Below, one piece after another: positions 26,307 through 35,402 of a DNA stretch of 64,000 bases (its first letter is position 1; every line of letters starts with the position of its first letter). Position numbers and translations under genes: made by a program. The stretch lies in assembly GCF_014203225.1 (NCBI RefSeq), contig NZ_JACHIO010000008.1, positions 62,001-126,000 on the forward strand, in the 5' to 3' direction. The notes under the pieces are model-generated. The model had not been told where the DNA came from and searched no databases. It saw only the letters and a program-made list of their open reading frames with translations. Source of the DNA: Granulicella mallensis. Its GTDB lineage: Bacteria > Acidobacteriota > Terriglobia > Terriglobales > Acidobacteriaceae.

Positions 26307-27527
26307 ATGAGCCCGACATCGACACCCAGCACGCGTCCGCAACTCGCCCACCTCTCCGCACAACTCGACGATCTGCGAGCCCGCGGCACCTACTTTCGTC
26401 TGCGTGTTCTGGAGGACGAGCAGGCTCCCGTATGCCACTATGACGGTCGAGAGGTCATCAATCTTGCCTCGAACAATTACCTCGGGTTGTGCAATCACCC
26501 GAAGCTGCGCGAGGCAGCGATTGCCGCTACCGAAAAATACGGCGTAGGCTCAGGCGCGGTGCGCACCATCGCCGGAACCATGCGCATTCACATGGAACTC
26601 GAAGAGAAGATCGCGGCGTTCAAGGGCGTGGAGGCCTGCGTGGTCTTCCAGTCCGGTTTCGCAGCCAATGCCGGCACGGTGTCGAGCATCCTCGGCAAAG
26701 AAGACTTCATCCTCTCCGACGAGCTGAATCACGCGAGCATCATCGATGGAGCCCGGCTCTCACGCGCGAAGATCAAGGTCTTCCGCCACAAGGACGTCGC
26801 GCACGCCGAGGAGTTGTTGAAGGAGATTCAGAACGAACCCGGCCGCAAGCTCGTCATCACCGACGGCGTATTTTCGATGGACGGTGACATCGGCCCGGTC
26901 GCGCAGCTTTGCGACCTCTGCGACAAGTACGGCGCGATCATGATGGTCGACGACGCGCATGCCTCGGGCGTGCTGGGCCGCAATGGCCGCGGCAGTGTCG
27001 ACCACTTCGGCTGCACACAGCGCGTCGACGTCCAGGTAGGCACTCTGTCGAAGGCCATTGGCGCACTGGGCGGCTATGTCTGCGGCTCCAGGGACCTGAT
27101 CGACTATCTCTATCACCGCGCACGGCCCTTTCTGTTTTCAACGTCGCATCCGCCCTCCGTAGCTGCAACCTGCATCGCCGCATTCGACCTGCTGGAAAGT
27201 GAGCCAGAGCGCATTGAGCGGCTGTGGTCGAACACGCGCTACTTCCAGGAGCAGTTGAAGACAGCCGGGTTCGACATCGGCGGCAGGAGCACGCCTGCCA
27301 GCGAGACTCCGATCACGCCCATCCTCATCGGCGATGGACGCAAGACGATGGACTTCAGCCGTGCGCTCTTCGAGCAGGGTCTGATGGCAACCGGCATCGC
27401 CTTCCCTACGGTTCCGGAGGGCAAGGCACGCATCCGCTGCATCATGACCAGCGAGCATACCCGCCAGCAGATCGATCAGGCTCTGGAGATCCTGACGGCC
27501 ACGGCAAAACGGCTGGAGATTTTGTAG
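26307..27527 (+). CDS. kbl: Glycine C-acetyltransferase (2-amino-3-ketobutyrate CoA ligase)
   Basis: Encodes 406 residues. PLP enzyme of the alpha-oxoamine synthase family; it cleaves 2-amino-3-ketobutyrate with CoA to glycine and acetyl-CoA, the step after Tdh. The PLP lysine is Lys249 in GTLSKAIGALGG; DDAHASGVLG carries the cofactor-contacting Asp and His; NNYLGLCNHP and GSGAVRTIAGT are typical of Kbl. Length fits the family (about 395-400) with a short N-terminal extension. No adjacent tdh: two unrelated genes lie between. Confidence 0.92.
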   Translation: MSPTSTPSTRPQLAHLSAQLDDLRARGTYFRLRVLEDEQAPVCHYDGREVINLASNNYLGLCNHPKLREAAIAATEKYGVGSGAVRTIAGTMRIHMELEEKIAAFKGVEACVVFQSGFAANAGTVSSILGKEDFILSDELNHASIIDGARLSRAKIKVFRHKDVAHAEELLKEIQNEPGRKLVITDGVFSMDGDIGPVAQLCDLCDKYGAIMMVDDAHASGVLGRNGRGSVDHFGCTQRVDVQVGTLSKAIGALGGYVCGSRDLIDYLYHRARPFLFSTSHPPSVAATCIAAFDLLESEPERIERLWSNTRYFQEQLKTAGFDIGGRSTPASETPITPILIGDGRKTMDFSRALFEQGLMATGIAFPTVPEGKARIRCIMTSEHTRQQIDQALEILTATAKRLEIL

Positions 27528-27600
27528 TGAATTTTCATCTTCCAGGGGAGCGCGACTGCATCTCAGTCTGGTAGAAAGTCACTAACAAGGAGATTTCGCA

Positions 27601-27993
27601 ATGGCTGATTTGGATGCTCTGAAGCAGAAGTATGCCCCTGTGATTGAGACGATTGAGAGCTTTTCCGACTATGGCGCAAAGCTGGACTCAGTCGATCTCG
27701 ATGGAGAAAAGCTGCACCTGAAGGGCGAGGTTCCGTCGACCGTGATCGCGAACCGCGTCTGGGACGTCATCAAGGAAGTCGACCCGACCTACAGCGACCT
27801 CGAGCACGAGATTGCCACCACCGGCGGCGAGACGCAGCCCTACACCATCAAGGCCGGCGACAACCTCAGCACAGTGAGCAAGCTGTTCTACGGCCATGCG
27901 AACAAGTACCAGGAGATCGCGTCCGCCAACGGCATCGACAACCCTGACCACATCCAGGTGGGCCAGGAGATCAATATCCCTGTGCTGTCGTAG
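27601..27993 (+). CDS. BON-LysM domain protein
   Basis: Encodes 130 residues with AAGGAG before the ATG. Residues 5-65 resemble a BON-like domain (YGAKLDSVDLDGEKLHLKG); 80-129 are a LysM module (YTIKAGDNLSTVSKLFYG; IQVGQEINIPVL) that binds peptidoglycan or other N-acetylglucosamine-containing polymers. There is no signal peptide. The plan matches the YgaU/Kbp (K+-binding) protein group of E. coli in order and length, so a cytoplasmic K+-sensing role is possible but unproven. It is followed by a terminator. Confidence 0.85.
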   Translation: MADLDALKQKYAPVIETIESFSDYGAKLDSVDLDGEKLHLKGEVPSTVIANRVWDVIKEVDPTYSDLEHEIATTGGETQPYTIKAGDNLSTVSKLFYGHANKYQEIASANGIDNPDHIQVGQEINIPVLS

Positions 27994-28007
27994 GTTTTGT
28001 CTGTACC

Positions 28008-28035
28008 CCAAAAGGCCGCTTCGGCGGCCTTTTTC
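28008..28035 (+). terminator. Rho-independent terminator
   Basis: AAAGGCCGC, TTCG tetraloop, GCGGCCTTT and a T-run (28011-28034). It ends the LysM gene. Confidence 0.92.
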
Positions 28036-28052
28036 ATTTGTATCTAGTGTTG

Positions 28053-28335
28053 TGAGTCGTAAATTCTTCGACGAATCAGAATGTTCCGAATGGCGCGAAG
28101 CGCAAACCGTGACGCTTTAGCGTCGCGGGGCGGAGGGAGCCGTAGCCTTTAGGCTACGGAATTAGAGCCAGGCAAGAATTGGGCTTTAGCCCTGGGCCTT
28201 TTGTTCGCAGCCGAAAGAAGGCCCGGGCCTAAAGGCCACATCTCTCCTAAGCCTGAATTCCGTAGCCTAAAGGCTACGGCTCCCTCCGTCTCCCTGACGC
28301 TAAAGCATCAGGGAACGCGCTTCACGCGATTTGAT
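28053..28335. repeat. Long nested-palindrome element, third copy
   Basis: A left end resembling the terminal repeat (TGAGTCGTAAATTC) at 28053, then GCGCGAAGCGC, GTGACGCTTTAGCGTCG, the GGAGGGAGCCGTAGCC core in both orientations and a final GCGCTTCACGCG with one change in the palindrome. The right terminal repeat is missing. It lies between the LysM gene and the Rel/SpoT gene in an otherwise empty stretch of about 310 bp. Confidence 0.8.
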
Positions 28336-28343
28336 GAAGATAT

Positions 28344-30842
28344 TTAAATCTTTTGCACGCGCATCACTTCACGAACACCGGGCACTTTGCGCAGATTCTG
28401 TGTCAGCCGCGTGAGATGGCGAAGGTCGACCGTCTCAATGACAAAGTCGACATTGACGATCCCATCCTGCGAGGGTCTGGTATCCAGCGAGCGGATGTTG
28501 GTGCCGTCTTCGGAGATGATGGCCGTAAACTCTTTCAGCAGGCCGGCGCGGTCGTCGCACACCACGGTCAGCTTTACCGGATAGGTCGTAGGCTTCGGCC
28601 CCTGCTTCGTACCGGCTACAACGGGCGCCAGTGCGGCCCAATCGACATCGATGCGGCGATCGGCTTCGTAGAGCAGATTCTGCACATTCGGACAGCTTCG
28701 CGCATGGACGGCCACACCCTTGCCGCGCGTGACATAGCCGATAATCTCTTCGCCGCGAATCGGGTTGCAACATCGTGCGCGGTACACCAGCAGGTCATCC
28801 TGCCCTTCCACCTGCAGCGAATCCGAGCCCTTGCCGAAGAAGACGCGCTTCACAGCATCGGACATGTGTGCGAGCGTATTGCCCACCGCTCCCGGTTCCG
28901 TATGTGCGGCTTCGGCGGTCATCGTGCTGCCGGGCTCCAGCTTGTTCAATACCTGCCGGGCTGAATACTTTCCGAAGCCAATGCCCGCCAGCAGATCCTG
29001 CTCGCCGCCCAGGCCATAGTCGTTCGCGATGCGGTCGAAGTCGGCGGTCTTGAACTTGTCGAGCGACAGCTTGTACTTGCGCGCCTCGCGGTCCAGCAGC
29101 TTCCGGCCGATCTCAAGGGCGCGGGCCCTCTGGTTCTCATTGAGCCAATGCTTGATCTTGTTGCGGGCGCGCGAGCTCTTCGTAAAACTCAGCCAGTCGC
29201 GCGAAGGCGCATGGCCAGCCTGCGTGCTGATCTCGACGATATCTCCGTTGCGCAGCTTGTGCCGCAGCGGAACGATGCGACCGTTCACCTTCGCACCCGT
29301 CGTCGTATGGCCGACGTCGGTGTGAATCGCGTAGGCAAAATCGACCGGCGTGCCGTCCTTGGGCAGCACGATGACCTTGCCCTTGGGCGTAAAGGTGTAG
29401 ACCTCCGCGGGGTACAGGTCGATGCGCAGCGTCGACATGAACTCGTTGGGATCGGTCATCTCGCGCTGCCATTCCATCAACTGCCGGACCCACGCCAGCC
29501 GCTGTTCATCCGCGGCGCTGACGTTGTCGCTGGCCTTGTACTTCCAGTGTGCGGCGATGCCCTCTTCCGCCACCTGGTGCATGTCTTCGGTGCGAATCTG
29601 CACCTCGAACTGATGCGCGCCTTCGGCGATCAGCGTCGTATGCAACGACTGATACATATTCGGCCGCGGCATTGCGATGAAGTCTTTAAAGCGCCCCGGC
29701 ACAGGACGCCAGGTGCTGTGCAGCAGACCGAGCGCGGCGTAGCAATCCTGCTCCGTCTGTGTAATCACGCGGATAGCAAAAAGATCGTAGACCTGGTCGA
29801 CCGGAATCTGGTGGGCCGTAAGCTTTTGCTGGATCGAGTAGAGCCGCTTGATGCGCGACTCCACGCGGGCATTGATGTTCGCCTCGCGCAGCTTGGTCTC
29901 AAGCGTGCTCACGATGCGATGCAGAAACGCTTCACCCTCACCACGCAGCGAGTCGACTTCAGTCGTAAGCTGCGTGTACTGGAAGGGATCGGTGTAGCGG
30001 AAGGCGAGGTCTTCGAGCTCGCCGCGCAATTTGCCCATGCCCAACCGATGCGCCAACGGAGCGTAGATTTCGAGGGTCTCGCGCGCGATGCGCTGTTGCT
30101 TCTCGGGCTTCAGGTGCTCGAGCGTGCGCATGTTGTGCAGGCGGTCGGCGAGCTTGATGATGACTACGCGAACGTCCGTGACCATGGCCAGCAGCATCTT
30201 GCGAATGTTCTCGGCCTGGTGATCTTCGCGATTGGCAAACTTGATCTTATCGAGCTTGGTGACGCCCTCGACGATGTGCGCCACCTGCTCGCCAAAGCGC
30301 TTGGAGATCTCCTCAGGGGTCACGTCGGTGTCTTCCACCGCGTCGTGCAGCAGTCCTGCCGCGATGGCAGTCGAGTCCATCTTCAACTCCGCGAGCACCT
30401 GCGCAACCTCAAGCGGATGGATGATGTACGGCTCGCCCGAGGCGCGCTTTTGCGTCGCATGCTGCTGCATGCAGAAGATCCATGCTGAGCGGATTATCGC
30501 GAGATCGTCTGCGGGCCGGTTGGCACGTACCGTTGCGAGCATGCGCTCAAAACGAGCGTCCAGTGCCACATCGCCGGAGAGTACACGGGTGCTGGGCTCT
30601 ACCGGAGGCAGCGCCGGGTCAGGAGAAAGGAAGACGCCGGAGGGCTCATCGAGATCTGTGGTCTTTAGATCGGCGATATCACTTGCAGACAGAGGATGGC
30701 CAAGCGAGGCGGGGGGGAGCGTTGCTTCGAGCTCCACGCCAGTTTCGCTGATTGGTGGCGCGTACGATCTCTCTGAGCCGGCCCCCGGGAAGTGGCCTTC
30801 CCCTGATTCAGGACCGGGTACAACCGGCCGCGCTATAGCCAT
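28344..30842 (-). CDS. Bifunctional (p)ppGpp synthetase/hydrolase (Rel/SpoT)
   Basis: Encodes 832 residues. It makes and breaks the stringent-response alarmones. The HD hydrolase motif is GLLHDAVEDT (His166, Asp167). The synthetase domain shows GRFKDFIAMPRPNMYQSLHT. TGS (VYTFTPKGKVIVLPKDGTPV) and a C-terminal ACT domain (TVVCDDRAGLLKEFTAIIS) follow, the full Rel order. The first about 95 residues are a Pro/Glu-rich extension not typical of the family; a later start near residue 95 cannot be ruled out, as no ribosome site is seen at 30842. Confidence 0.93.
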   Translation of the reverse strand: MAIARPVVPGPESGEGHFPGAGSERSYAPPISETGVELEATLPPASLGHPLSASDIADLKTTDLDEPSGVFLSPDPALPPVEPSTRVLSGDVALDARFERMLATVRANRPADDLAIIRSAWIFCMQQHATQKRASGEPYIIHPLEVAQVLAELKMDSTAIAAGLLHDAVEDTDVTPEEISKRFGEQVAHIVEGVTKLDKIKFANREDHQAENIRKMLLAMVTDVRVVIIKLADRLHNMRTLEHLKPEKQQRIARETLEIYAPLAHRLGMGKLRGELEDLAFRYTDPFQYTQLTTEVDSLRGEGEAFLHRIVSTLETKLREANINARVESRIKRLYSIQQKLTAHQIPVDQVYDLFAIRVITQTEQDCYAALGLLHSTWRPVPGRFKDFIAMPRPNMYQSLHTTLIAEGAHQFEVQIRTEDMHQVAEEGIAAHWKYKASDNVSAADEQRLAWVRQLMEWQREMTDPNEFMSTLRIDLYPAEVYTFTPKGKVIVLPKDGTPVDFAYAIHTDVGHTTTGAKVNGRIVPLRHKLRNGDIVEISTQAGHAPSRDWLSFTKSSRARNKIKHWLNENQRARALEIGRKLLDREARKYKLSLDKFKTADFDRIANDYGLGGEQDLLAGIGFGKYSARQVLNKLEPGSTMTAEAAHTEPGAVGNTLAHMSDAVKRVFFGKGSDSLQVEGQDDLLVYRARCCNPIRGEEIIGYVTRGKGVAVHARSCPNVQNLLYEADRRIDVDWAALAPVVAGTKQGPKPTTYPVKLTVVCDDRAGLLKEFTAIISEDGTNIRSLDTRPSQDGIVNVDFVIETVDLRHLTRLTQNLRKVPGVREVMRVQKI

Positions 30843-30884
30843 AGGCCATTATACGTGGGCGGTGGTTCGTAAGGATAAGGGAGG

Positions 30885-31036
30885 AGTGGCAAGTGATAAG
30901 TGACAAGTGGTAAGTACAGGGGCAAAAGCAGATTCCCTGCGGGAATGACAACCAGAAAAGCAAGTGCAAAGGCAAAAGCAACTACTGGGCTAGACCGCTC
31001 TACCCACTTACCACTTATCACTTATCACTTGCCACT
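30885..31036. repeat. 152-bp inverted-repeat element
   Basis: A 31-bp left arm (30885-30915) and right arm (31006-31036) match at 30 of 31 positions when inverted. The arms are built of GTGATAAGTG-like words. Between them is the extragenic repeat GCAGATTCCCTGCGGGAATG... (30928-30962). It separates the Rel/SpoT and hydrolase genes. Confidence 0.75.
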
Positions 31037-31039
31037 GTC

Positions 31040-32230
31040 TTATCGCAGCAATCCAGGCGTCGGCCTGGGCCCTTGATGCGTCCATCGCACCAGTTCGTCG
31101 AACGCCCGCCCAATCTCTTCCGGGGCAATGACGCAGTGGCCCTCGCGATGCACGTATTTCTGCACGAGGTTTTGTTCGAAGCCCGCGGCCATCACCAGGT
31201 GGTCATAAGCCGAGAGTGTCGTAGCGGGGACCAGGGGGTCGTAGATCGTATGGAGCGCGAGCATGGGCTTCGCCAGGTGGCCATTCGGGGTGTAGTGGCG
31301 GAAGAGATACTCCTTGGCCTTCGGGTCGGCGGCATAGCGGCGAACGCCGTCGTTCAAAGCATAATCGCTGGCGGACGAAGCAGGATTCGTCCCGGTATAG
31401 ATGTAGTTGCGATTGTCGAAGGGGTTCCCCCCGGCTCGGCGCTGCATGTCGCCAATCACGAAGGTGAAGTAAGAGATACCACTGGCCAGCCCGGCATCGG
31501 TATGCAGTCCCGTGAGGGCCCGCATCTCTTCGGCGGCCTCGGGATTGGCGCGCAGGGCGGCCATAATCTTCTCGTGCATGGCGATCGAATTGATGTAGTC
31601 GGCGGGCGTAGGAACCAATGGAGGCATCAGGCCGGGAAAGTAGAAGTCGAAGGCCGCACGCCAGGCAAACCGCCGCTCAAAAGACTCGGATGTTGCCCCC
31701 ACAGCGCCGCAAAGATCCAGCCCCCCGAGATAGGGCTTCGGATTCAACTCCAGCGTAATCATGGTGAGCGCACCGCCCATCGACTCGCCCGCAACGTACG
31801 TTTCGTGCGGCTGGCCATAGGCCTTCGTAAAGTAGCGGCGCAACTGCTCCGTCTCCGGATAAGCCTGCGGCAGGGCCCAGCCGGGCTGCGAGTAGGCGCT
31901 CTGCGCGATGGCATAGTGCCGATCGAAGAGCGGTATCTGCCGTGACTCCAGGCGCTCAGCGAGGTGGAACGTCACTCCCTGCGTGGCGTAACCGTGGTAG
32001 TAGACGATCAGAGAGTGGTTCCAGTCGTTGGGAATGTCGATGCGGTATGCCGCCCCTGACAGTACACCGATCTCAGTAGTTCCAAAGGGCGTCTTTAGCA
32101 CCGCAGGCCGGGACTCCGGCTTCTGAGCATGAAGGAGCGATGCGCCGGCCAGCGCAAAGACGATCACTGATTTCAGCGCAGACAGGCCTGTCTTGTGCGT
32201 TGAAAGACGATCTCGCGAAGTAAGAAGCAT
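31040..32230 (-). CDS. Secreted alpha/beta hydrolase
   Basis: About 396 residues. A signal peptide (VIVFALAGASLLHAQ) is present. The alpha/beta hydrolase triad can be read: nucleophile Ser in GESMGG, Asp in TIYDPLVP, His in REGHC. The oxyanion strand is SLIVYYHGYATQG. Length and the helical cap (about 180-300) suggest an esterase or peptidase, but the substrate is unknown. The ATG at 32230 is preferred over 32242 because GGAACCC lies before it. It does not overlap miaA. Confidence 0.85.
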   Translation of the reverse strand: MLLTSRDRLSTHKTGLSALKSVIVFALAGASLLHAQKPESRPAVLKTPFGTTEIGVLSGAAYRIDIPNDWNHSLIVYYHGYATQGVTFHLAERLESRQIPLFDRHYAIAQSAYSQPGWALPQAYPETEQLRRYFTKAYGQPHETYVAGESMGGALTMITLELNPKPYLGGLDLCGAVGATSESFERRFAWRAAFDFYFPGLMPPLVPTPADYINSIAMHEKIMAALRANPEAAEEMRALTGLHTDAGLASGISYFTFVIGDMQRRAGGNPFDNRNYIYTGTNPASSASDYALNDGVRRYAADPKAKEYLFRHYTPNGHLAKPMLALHTIYDPLVPATTLSAYDHLVMAAGFEQNLVQKYVHREGHCVIAPEEIGRAFDELVRWTHQGPRPTPGLLR

Positions 32231-32308
32231 GTAGGGTTCCAACCGATTCTATCGCACACGGTTCTTCCCCTTTGGCATCGCCCAGCTTCGGCTTTCTGCT
32301 CTTGTCTT

Positions 32309-32376
32309 TGCTTTTCTGGTTGTCATTCCGACCCTGAGCGTAGTCGAAGGGGAGGAACCTGCTTCCCGAATCACCC
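32309..32376 (-). repeat. Extragenic repeat, GCAGATTC family
   Basis: The reverse strand reads GGAAGCAGG...GGAATGACAACCAGAAAAGCA, matching copies at 30928-30962, 58805-58839 and 62515-62556. It occupies the gap between the hydrolase and miaA. The middle is variable. Confidence 0.6.
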
Positions 32377-32390
32377 CAAACGCCTGTGCC

Positions 32391-33341
32391 TCACCCAAAC
32401 AACTTCCGAGCCAGCGCAAGCGCCTCCGCCTGCACGCCAGCCTCATCCCCGCACCCCGCCAGCCAATGCATCTCCGTCTCTCGGCGAAACCACGTCATCT
32501 GCCGCTTGGCATAGTTGCGATGCCCCTGCTGCGCCGCTGCAACGGCAGCATCCGACGTAAGCTCTCCACGCAGAACCGCCACCGCCTGCGCATAGCCAAG
32601 CGAGGTCAGGGCACGGCAATCCTCCCCAAAGCGAGAACGCAACATCTCCGTCTCCGCGACAAGGCCGCGTTCGAACATCGCCGCAGCACGCTGGTTGATG
32701 CGCTCATAAAGAAGCTCGCGCGGAGGCCCGAGCGCAAACTGCAGCACGCGATAGCCCTGCAGGGCATCCCGCCCGGCCTGCCACTGTTCCGTCTGGGGCT
32801 GCTTGGCTGCGAGCGTGACCTCAATACTGCGGATCAGCTTCGGAGTATCGTTCGCGTGGATGGCCCGTGCCGCCTGGGCATCGAGCCGCTGCAGCATGCG
32901 ATGCAGATACGTCGACCCGCGCTTCGCCGCAAGCTCTCGCAACCGCTCGCGCAGTGCCTCATCGCGAGGAGGAGCGGGCGCGAGCCCCTGCAGCAGCGCG
33001 CGCAGATAGAGCCCCGTTCCACCGGCAACGATAGGTACAAGCCCCCGGTCGCGAATATCGGCGATAGCCGCACGCGCATGCCTGGCGTAGTCGCCTGCGG
33101 TACAGGCTTCATCCGGCCAGTAGAGATCGAGGCAGTGGTGCGGCACGCGGGCGCGCTCTTCGGCCGTCGGTTTGGCCGAGCCGATATCCATCAGCCGGTA
33201 GACCGCGACCGAATCGCAACTCACAATCTCGCCGCCAAGTTGCGCAGCAAGCGCCATCGCCAGGGCTGTCTTTCCGCTTGCTGTGGGCCCTGCGACGACG
33301 AGCAGTGGAGTCTCCCCCTGCCCGCTCACGGCCGCCACCAT
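32391..33341 (-). CDS. miaA: tRNA dimethylallyltransferase
   Basis: Encodes 316 residues. It transfers the dimethylallyl group to A37 of tRNAs that read U-starting codons. The P-loop is GPTASGKT (18-25). DSVAVYRLMDIGSAKP is the conserved DSxQxYxxLxIGTAKP motif, with Val in place of the usual Gln. GGTGLYLRALLQGL and the C-terminal YAKRQMTWFRRE are diagnostic. Length is normal. Its start overlaps the end of the small membrane-protein gene by 16 nt. Confidence 0.95.
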   Translation of the reverse strand: MVAAVSGQGETPLLVVAGPTASGKTALAMALAAQLGGEIVSCDSVAVYRLMDIGSAKPTAEERARVPHHCLDLYWPDEACTAGDYARHARAAIADIRDRGLVPIVAGGTGLYLRALLQGLAPAPPRDEALRERLRELAAKRGSTYLHRMLQRLDAQAARAIHANDTPKLIRSIEVTLAAKQPQTEQWQAGRDALQGYRVLQFALGPPRELLYERINQRAAAMFERGLVAETEMLRSRFGEDCRALTSLGYAQAVAVLRGELTSDAAVAAAQQGHRNYAKRQMTWFRRETEMHWLAGCGDEAGVQAEALALARKLFG

Positions 33342-33553
33342 CCAGGAACGAAGACACGTCCCAGCCCAGCCCGTGCCATGCTCACAACCAGCACCAGCGC
33401 AGCCAGCCAGAGCAAGCCACGCACCAGGCTGCGATGCTCCAGTTGCTCACGCTCACGAAAGTAGGCTTTTCGCTCCTGCTCCGCGCGCTCCAGCGTGCGC
33501 GTGGACGCAGGAATGCGAGGCGGTTCAGCACGGTGTTCAGACTGCTGTGGCAT
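33326..33553 (-). CDS. Small single-pass membrane protein
   Basis: Encodes 75 residues. A charged, coil-like N-terminus (RTLERAEQERKAYFREREQL) is followed by one transmembrane helix (LLWLAALVLVVSMARAGLG). It overlaps miaA by 16 nt and follows the TonB-like gene by 4 nt, so the three are probably co-transcribed. I recognise no family. Confidence 0.7.
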   Translation of the reverse strand: MPQQSEHRAEPPRIPASTRTLERAEQERKAYFREREQLEHRSLVRGLLWLAALVLVVSMARAGLGRVFVPGWWRP

Positions 33554-33557
33554 GCGT

Positions 33558-34667
33558 TTAGCGCTGCGGCTCGTTGACCAGGTAGAGGAACCTCAACTCG
33601 AGGTTGGGCAATCCCTTAGGCAGAGGCGGAAACTGGCCTTCGCTGATAATGGAACCCCACGCGGCCTTGTTGATCGCATCATCGTGCGTCGAGCCCTCAA
33701 GATGCATAGCGCCGATACGGCCATCGGGGAGAATCGTAAAGCGAATATACGTCTCGCCCGACTTTGACAAAGGCGGCTGAGTCTCCTCCGGCAACAGGGG
33801 TATCCAGTTGCGGTAGATATCGTCTTTAAGATGGCGCAGGTACTCACTGATGTTGACCCCGTGCGTATCGGAAAGAACCTCGACACCACCAAAGTTGTCG
33901 GCTTTGGACGGGCTGCGGGCAAAGCCCCCGCCACCACCCGCGTTGGCTGCCCCACGTTCCGCGTTCCGAATATTGTCGCCTGCGGTCCCGGAGTTCGTAT
34001 TGAAGTCCGGCCGGGACGAAGGCTGCGGTGTCGGAGCGTCAGCAAGGGCAGGGGCCGGAGTACGCGGCTGTGGCTGCGGCGTTGCGGGGATCGGCGTTGT
34101 TGGAGCTGGATTGATCGGAGTGGGCGCGGTCGGCATGGGAGCCGGAGCAGGGGTCGGCGGCTTCGGCGGGGCCTCTCGCGCCATCGTACGCAGATGCTCC
34201 AGCGTACGGTTGTCCACAGACCTCGGCTTTGGCGCCGGCTTGGGCGAAGGCGCGCGGGACGTCAGCACCGGCAAATTCAACTGTGTAAGTTCACGATTTT
34301 TCAGGACATCCGTCGGGCTGACCAGCACCGGTGCATGCCACAGATAGCGCGGGCCGTAGAAGACAACCCAGGCCACGACCAGCCAGATGAAGACCGATAT
34401 GTAGATCGACTCGCGAAATCGTCCGCGCGCGCGCTCGTCCTCAATGCTGTCGAGCAGGCGAACCAGCTCGTGCTCTTCGAGTTCGCCGTAGCGGTTGGTG
34501 CGAATGCGGATCGGCTTTACCGGGACCTGACCCGACGGATCGTGCGGCACAAAGGAGAGCGGCGCACTGGAATCGGGCGTGGGAACAGGGGTAGAGGTCT
34601 GGGACTCAGGTGAGTCCTGCTCCGGCGTCGGCTGTCCGGGTTCGATCGGGCTTTGGGTAGGAGGCAT
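33558..34667 (-). CDS. TonB/TolA-like energy-transducer protein
   Basis: About 369 residues. A cytoplasmic N-terminal region, one transmembrane helix (YISVFIWLVVAWVVFYGP), a long Pro-rich periplasmic linker (PTPAPAPMPTAPTPINPAP) and a C-terminal TonB-like domain (YLRHLKDDIYRNWIPLLPEE; IRFTILPDGRIGAMHLEGST) give the classical TonB order. TonB proteins couple the proton gradient to outer-membrane receptors. The N-terminal cytoplasmic stretch is unusually long. Start at 34667 or the GTG at 34703. It is divergent from mogA. Confidence 0.85.
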   Translation of the reverse strand: MPPTQSPIEPGQPTPEQDSPESQTSTPVPTPDSSAPLSFVPHDPSGQVPVKPIRIRTNRYGELEEHELVRLLDSIEDERARGRFRESIYISVFIWLVVAWVVFYGPRYLWHAPVLVSPTDVLKNRELTQLNLPVLTSRAPSPKPAPKPRSVDNRTLEHLRTMAREAPPKPPTPAPAPMPTAPTPINPAPTTPIPATPQPQPRTPAPALADAPTPQPSSRPDFNTNSGTAGDNIRNAERGAANAGGGGGFARSPSKADNFGGVEVLSDTHGVNISEYLRHLKDDIYRNWIPLLPEETQPPLSKSGETYIRFTILPDGRIGAMHLEGSTHDDAINKAAWGSIISEGQFPPLPKGLPNLELRFLYLVNEPQR

Positions 34668-34851
34668 CAACTGTCTAGAAGTCTGTGACGGTTTCGCGAG
34701 CACAAAGTTTCGCCGGCGTACCGGTCGCCAGACCTGAGTGGATGCTGGCTCGTTCTATTTTCGCATCTTTCGGCCTAAGTGAGCAGCAGGGAAAGAGTTC
34801 CTCTTCAAGCTCTCCTCTCCCCCAACGCCACCCGTCGTCTATGCTGCCAAC

Positions 34852-35391
34852 ATGGCTCTCCCCGCTGACATCCCTGATGCCCTCACAGCCGCCCTCACTG
34901 ACGCCCTCGCCGGACGTACCGCCGTCGTTCTGACCGCCAGTGACCGCTGCTTTGCCGGAACGCAGACCGACCTCTCCGGGCCGGTGATCGCACAACTGCT
35001 GACAGAGGCTGGCGCCAAGGTGCTGGCAATGCAGGTCGTCCCCGATGAGCTGTCAGATATCACGGCAGCCTTGCGCCAGGCAGCCGGACAGGCCTCTCTG
35101 ATCGTCACCACCGGCGGAACGGGCCTCGCCGCCCGCGACGTCACCCCTGAGGCCACCCTGGCCGTCTGTGACCGGCTGGTTCCAGGCCTGGCGGAGCTGA
35201 TCCGCCAGGATGGCGCCCGGCACACGCTGTTCGCGGCACTGAGCCGCGGGATCTGCGGCGTTGCGGGTAAAGCCTTGATTCTCAACCTGCCCGGAAGCCC
35301 TTCCGGGGCAGAGAGTTCGCTGCGCGCGGTGCTTCCGGTCCTGCCGCATGCCCTCGATCTATTGGCCGGAAACACGGCACATGAAGGCTGA
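34852..35391 (+). CDS. mogA: Molybdopterin adenylyltransferase / MogA-MoaB family
   Basis: Encodes 179 residues. It activates molybdopterin with ATP ahead of molybdate insertion. Key motifs are [33 protein letters not shown] and LNLPGSPSG, which place it in the MogA/MoaB group; the two cannot be separated by eye. No other molybdenum-cofactor gene adjoins it. A short IR follows its stop. Confidence 0.88.
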   Translation: MALPADIPDALTAALTDALAGRTAVVLTASDRCFAGTQTDLSGPVIAQLLTEAGAKVLAMQVVPDELSDITAALRQAAGQASLIVTTGGTGLAARDVTPEATLAVCDRLVPGLAELIRQDGARHTLFAALSRGICGVAGKALILNLPGSPSGAESSLRAVLPVLPHALDLLAGNTAHEG

Positions 35392-35402
35392 AAACCGGCT
35401 CT

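Noticed and set aside
29148-30488. A 446-aa open frame on the plus strand
   Set aside because: It is antisense to the Rel/SpoT gene and without recognisable motifs.
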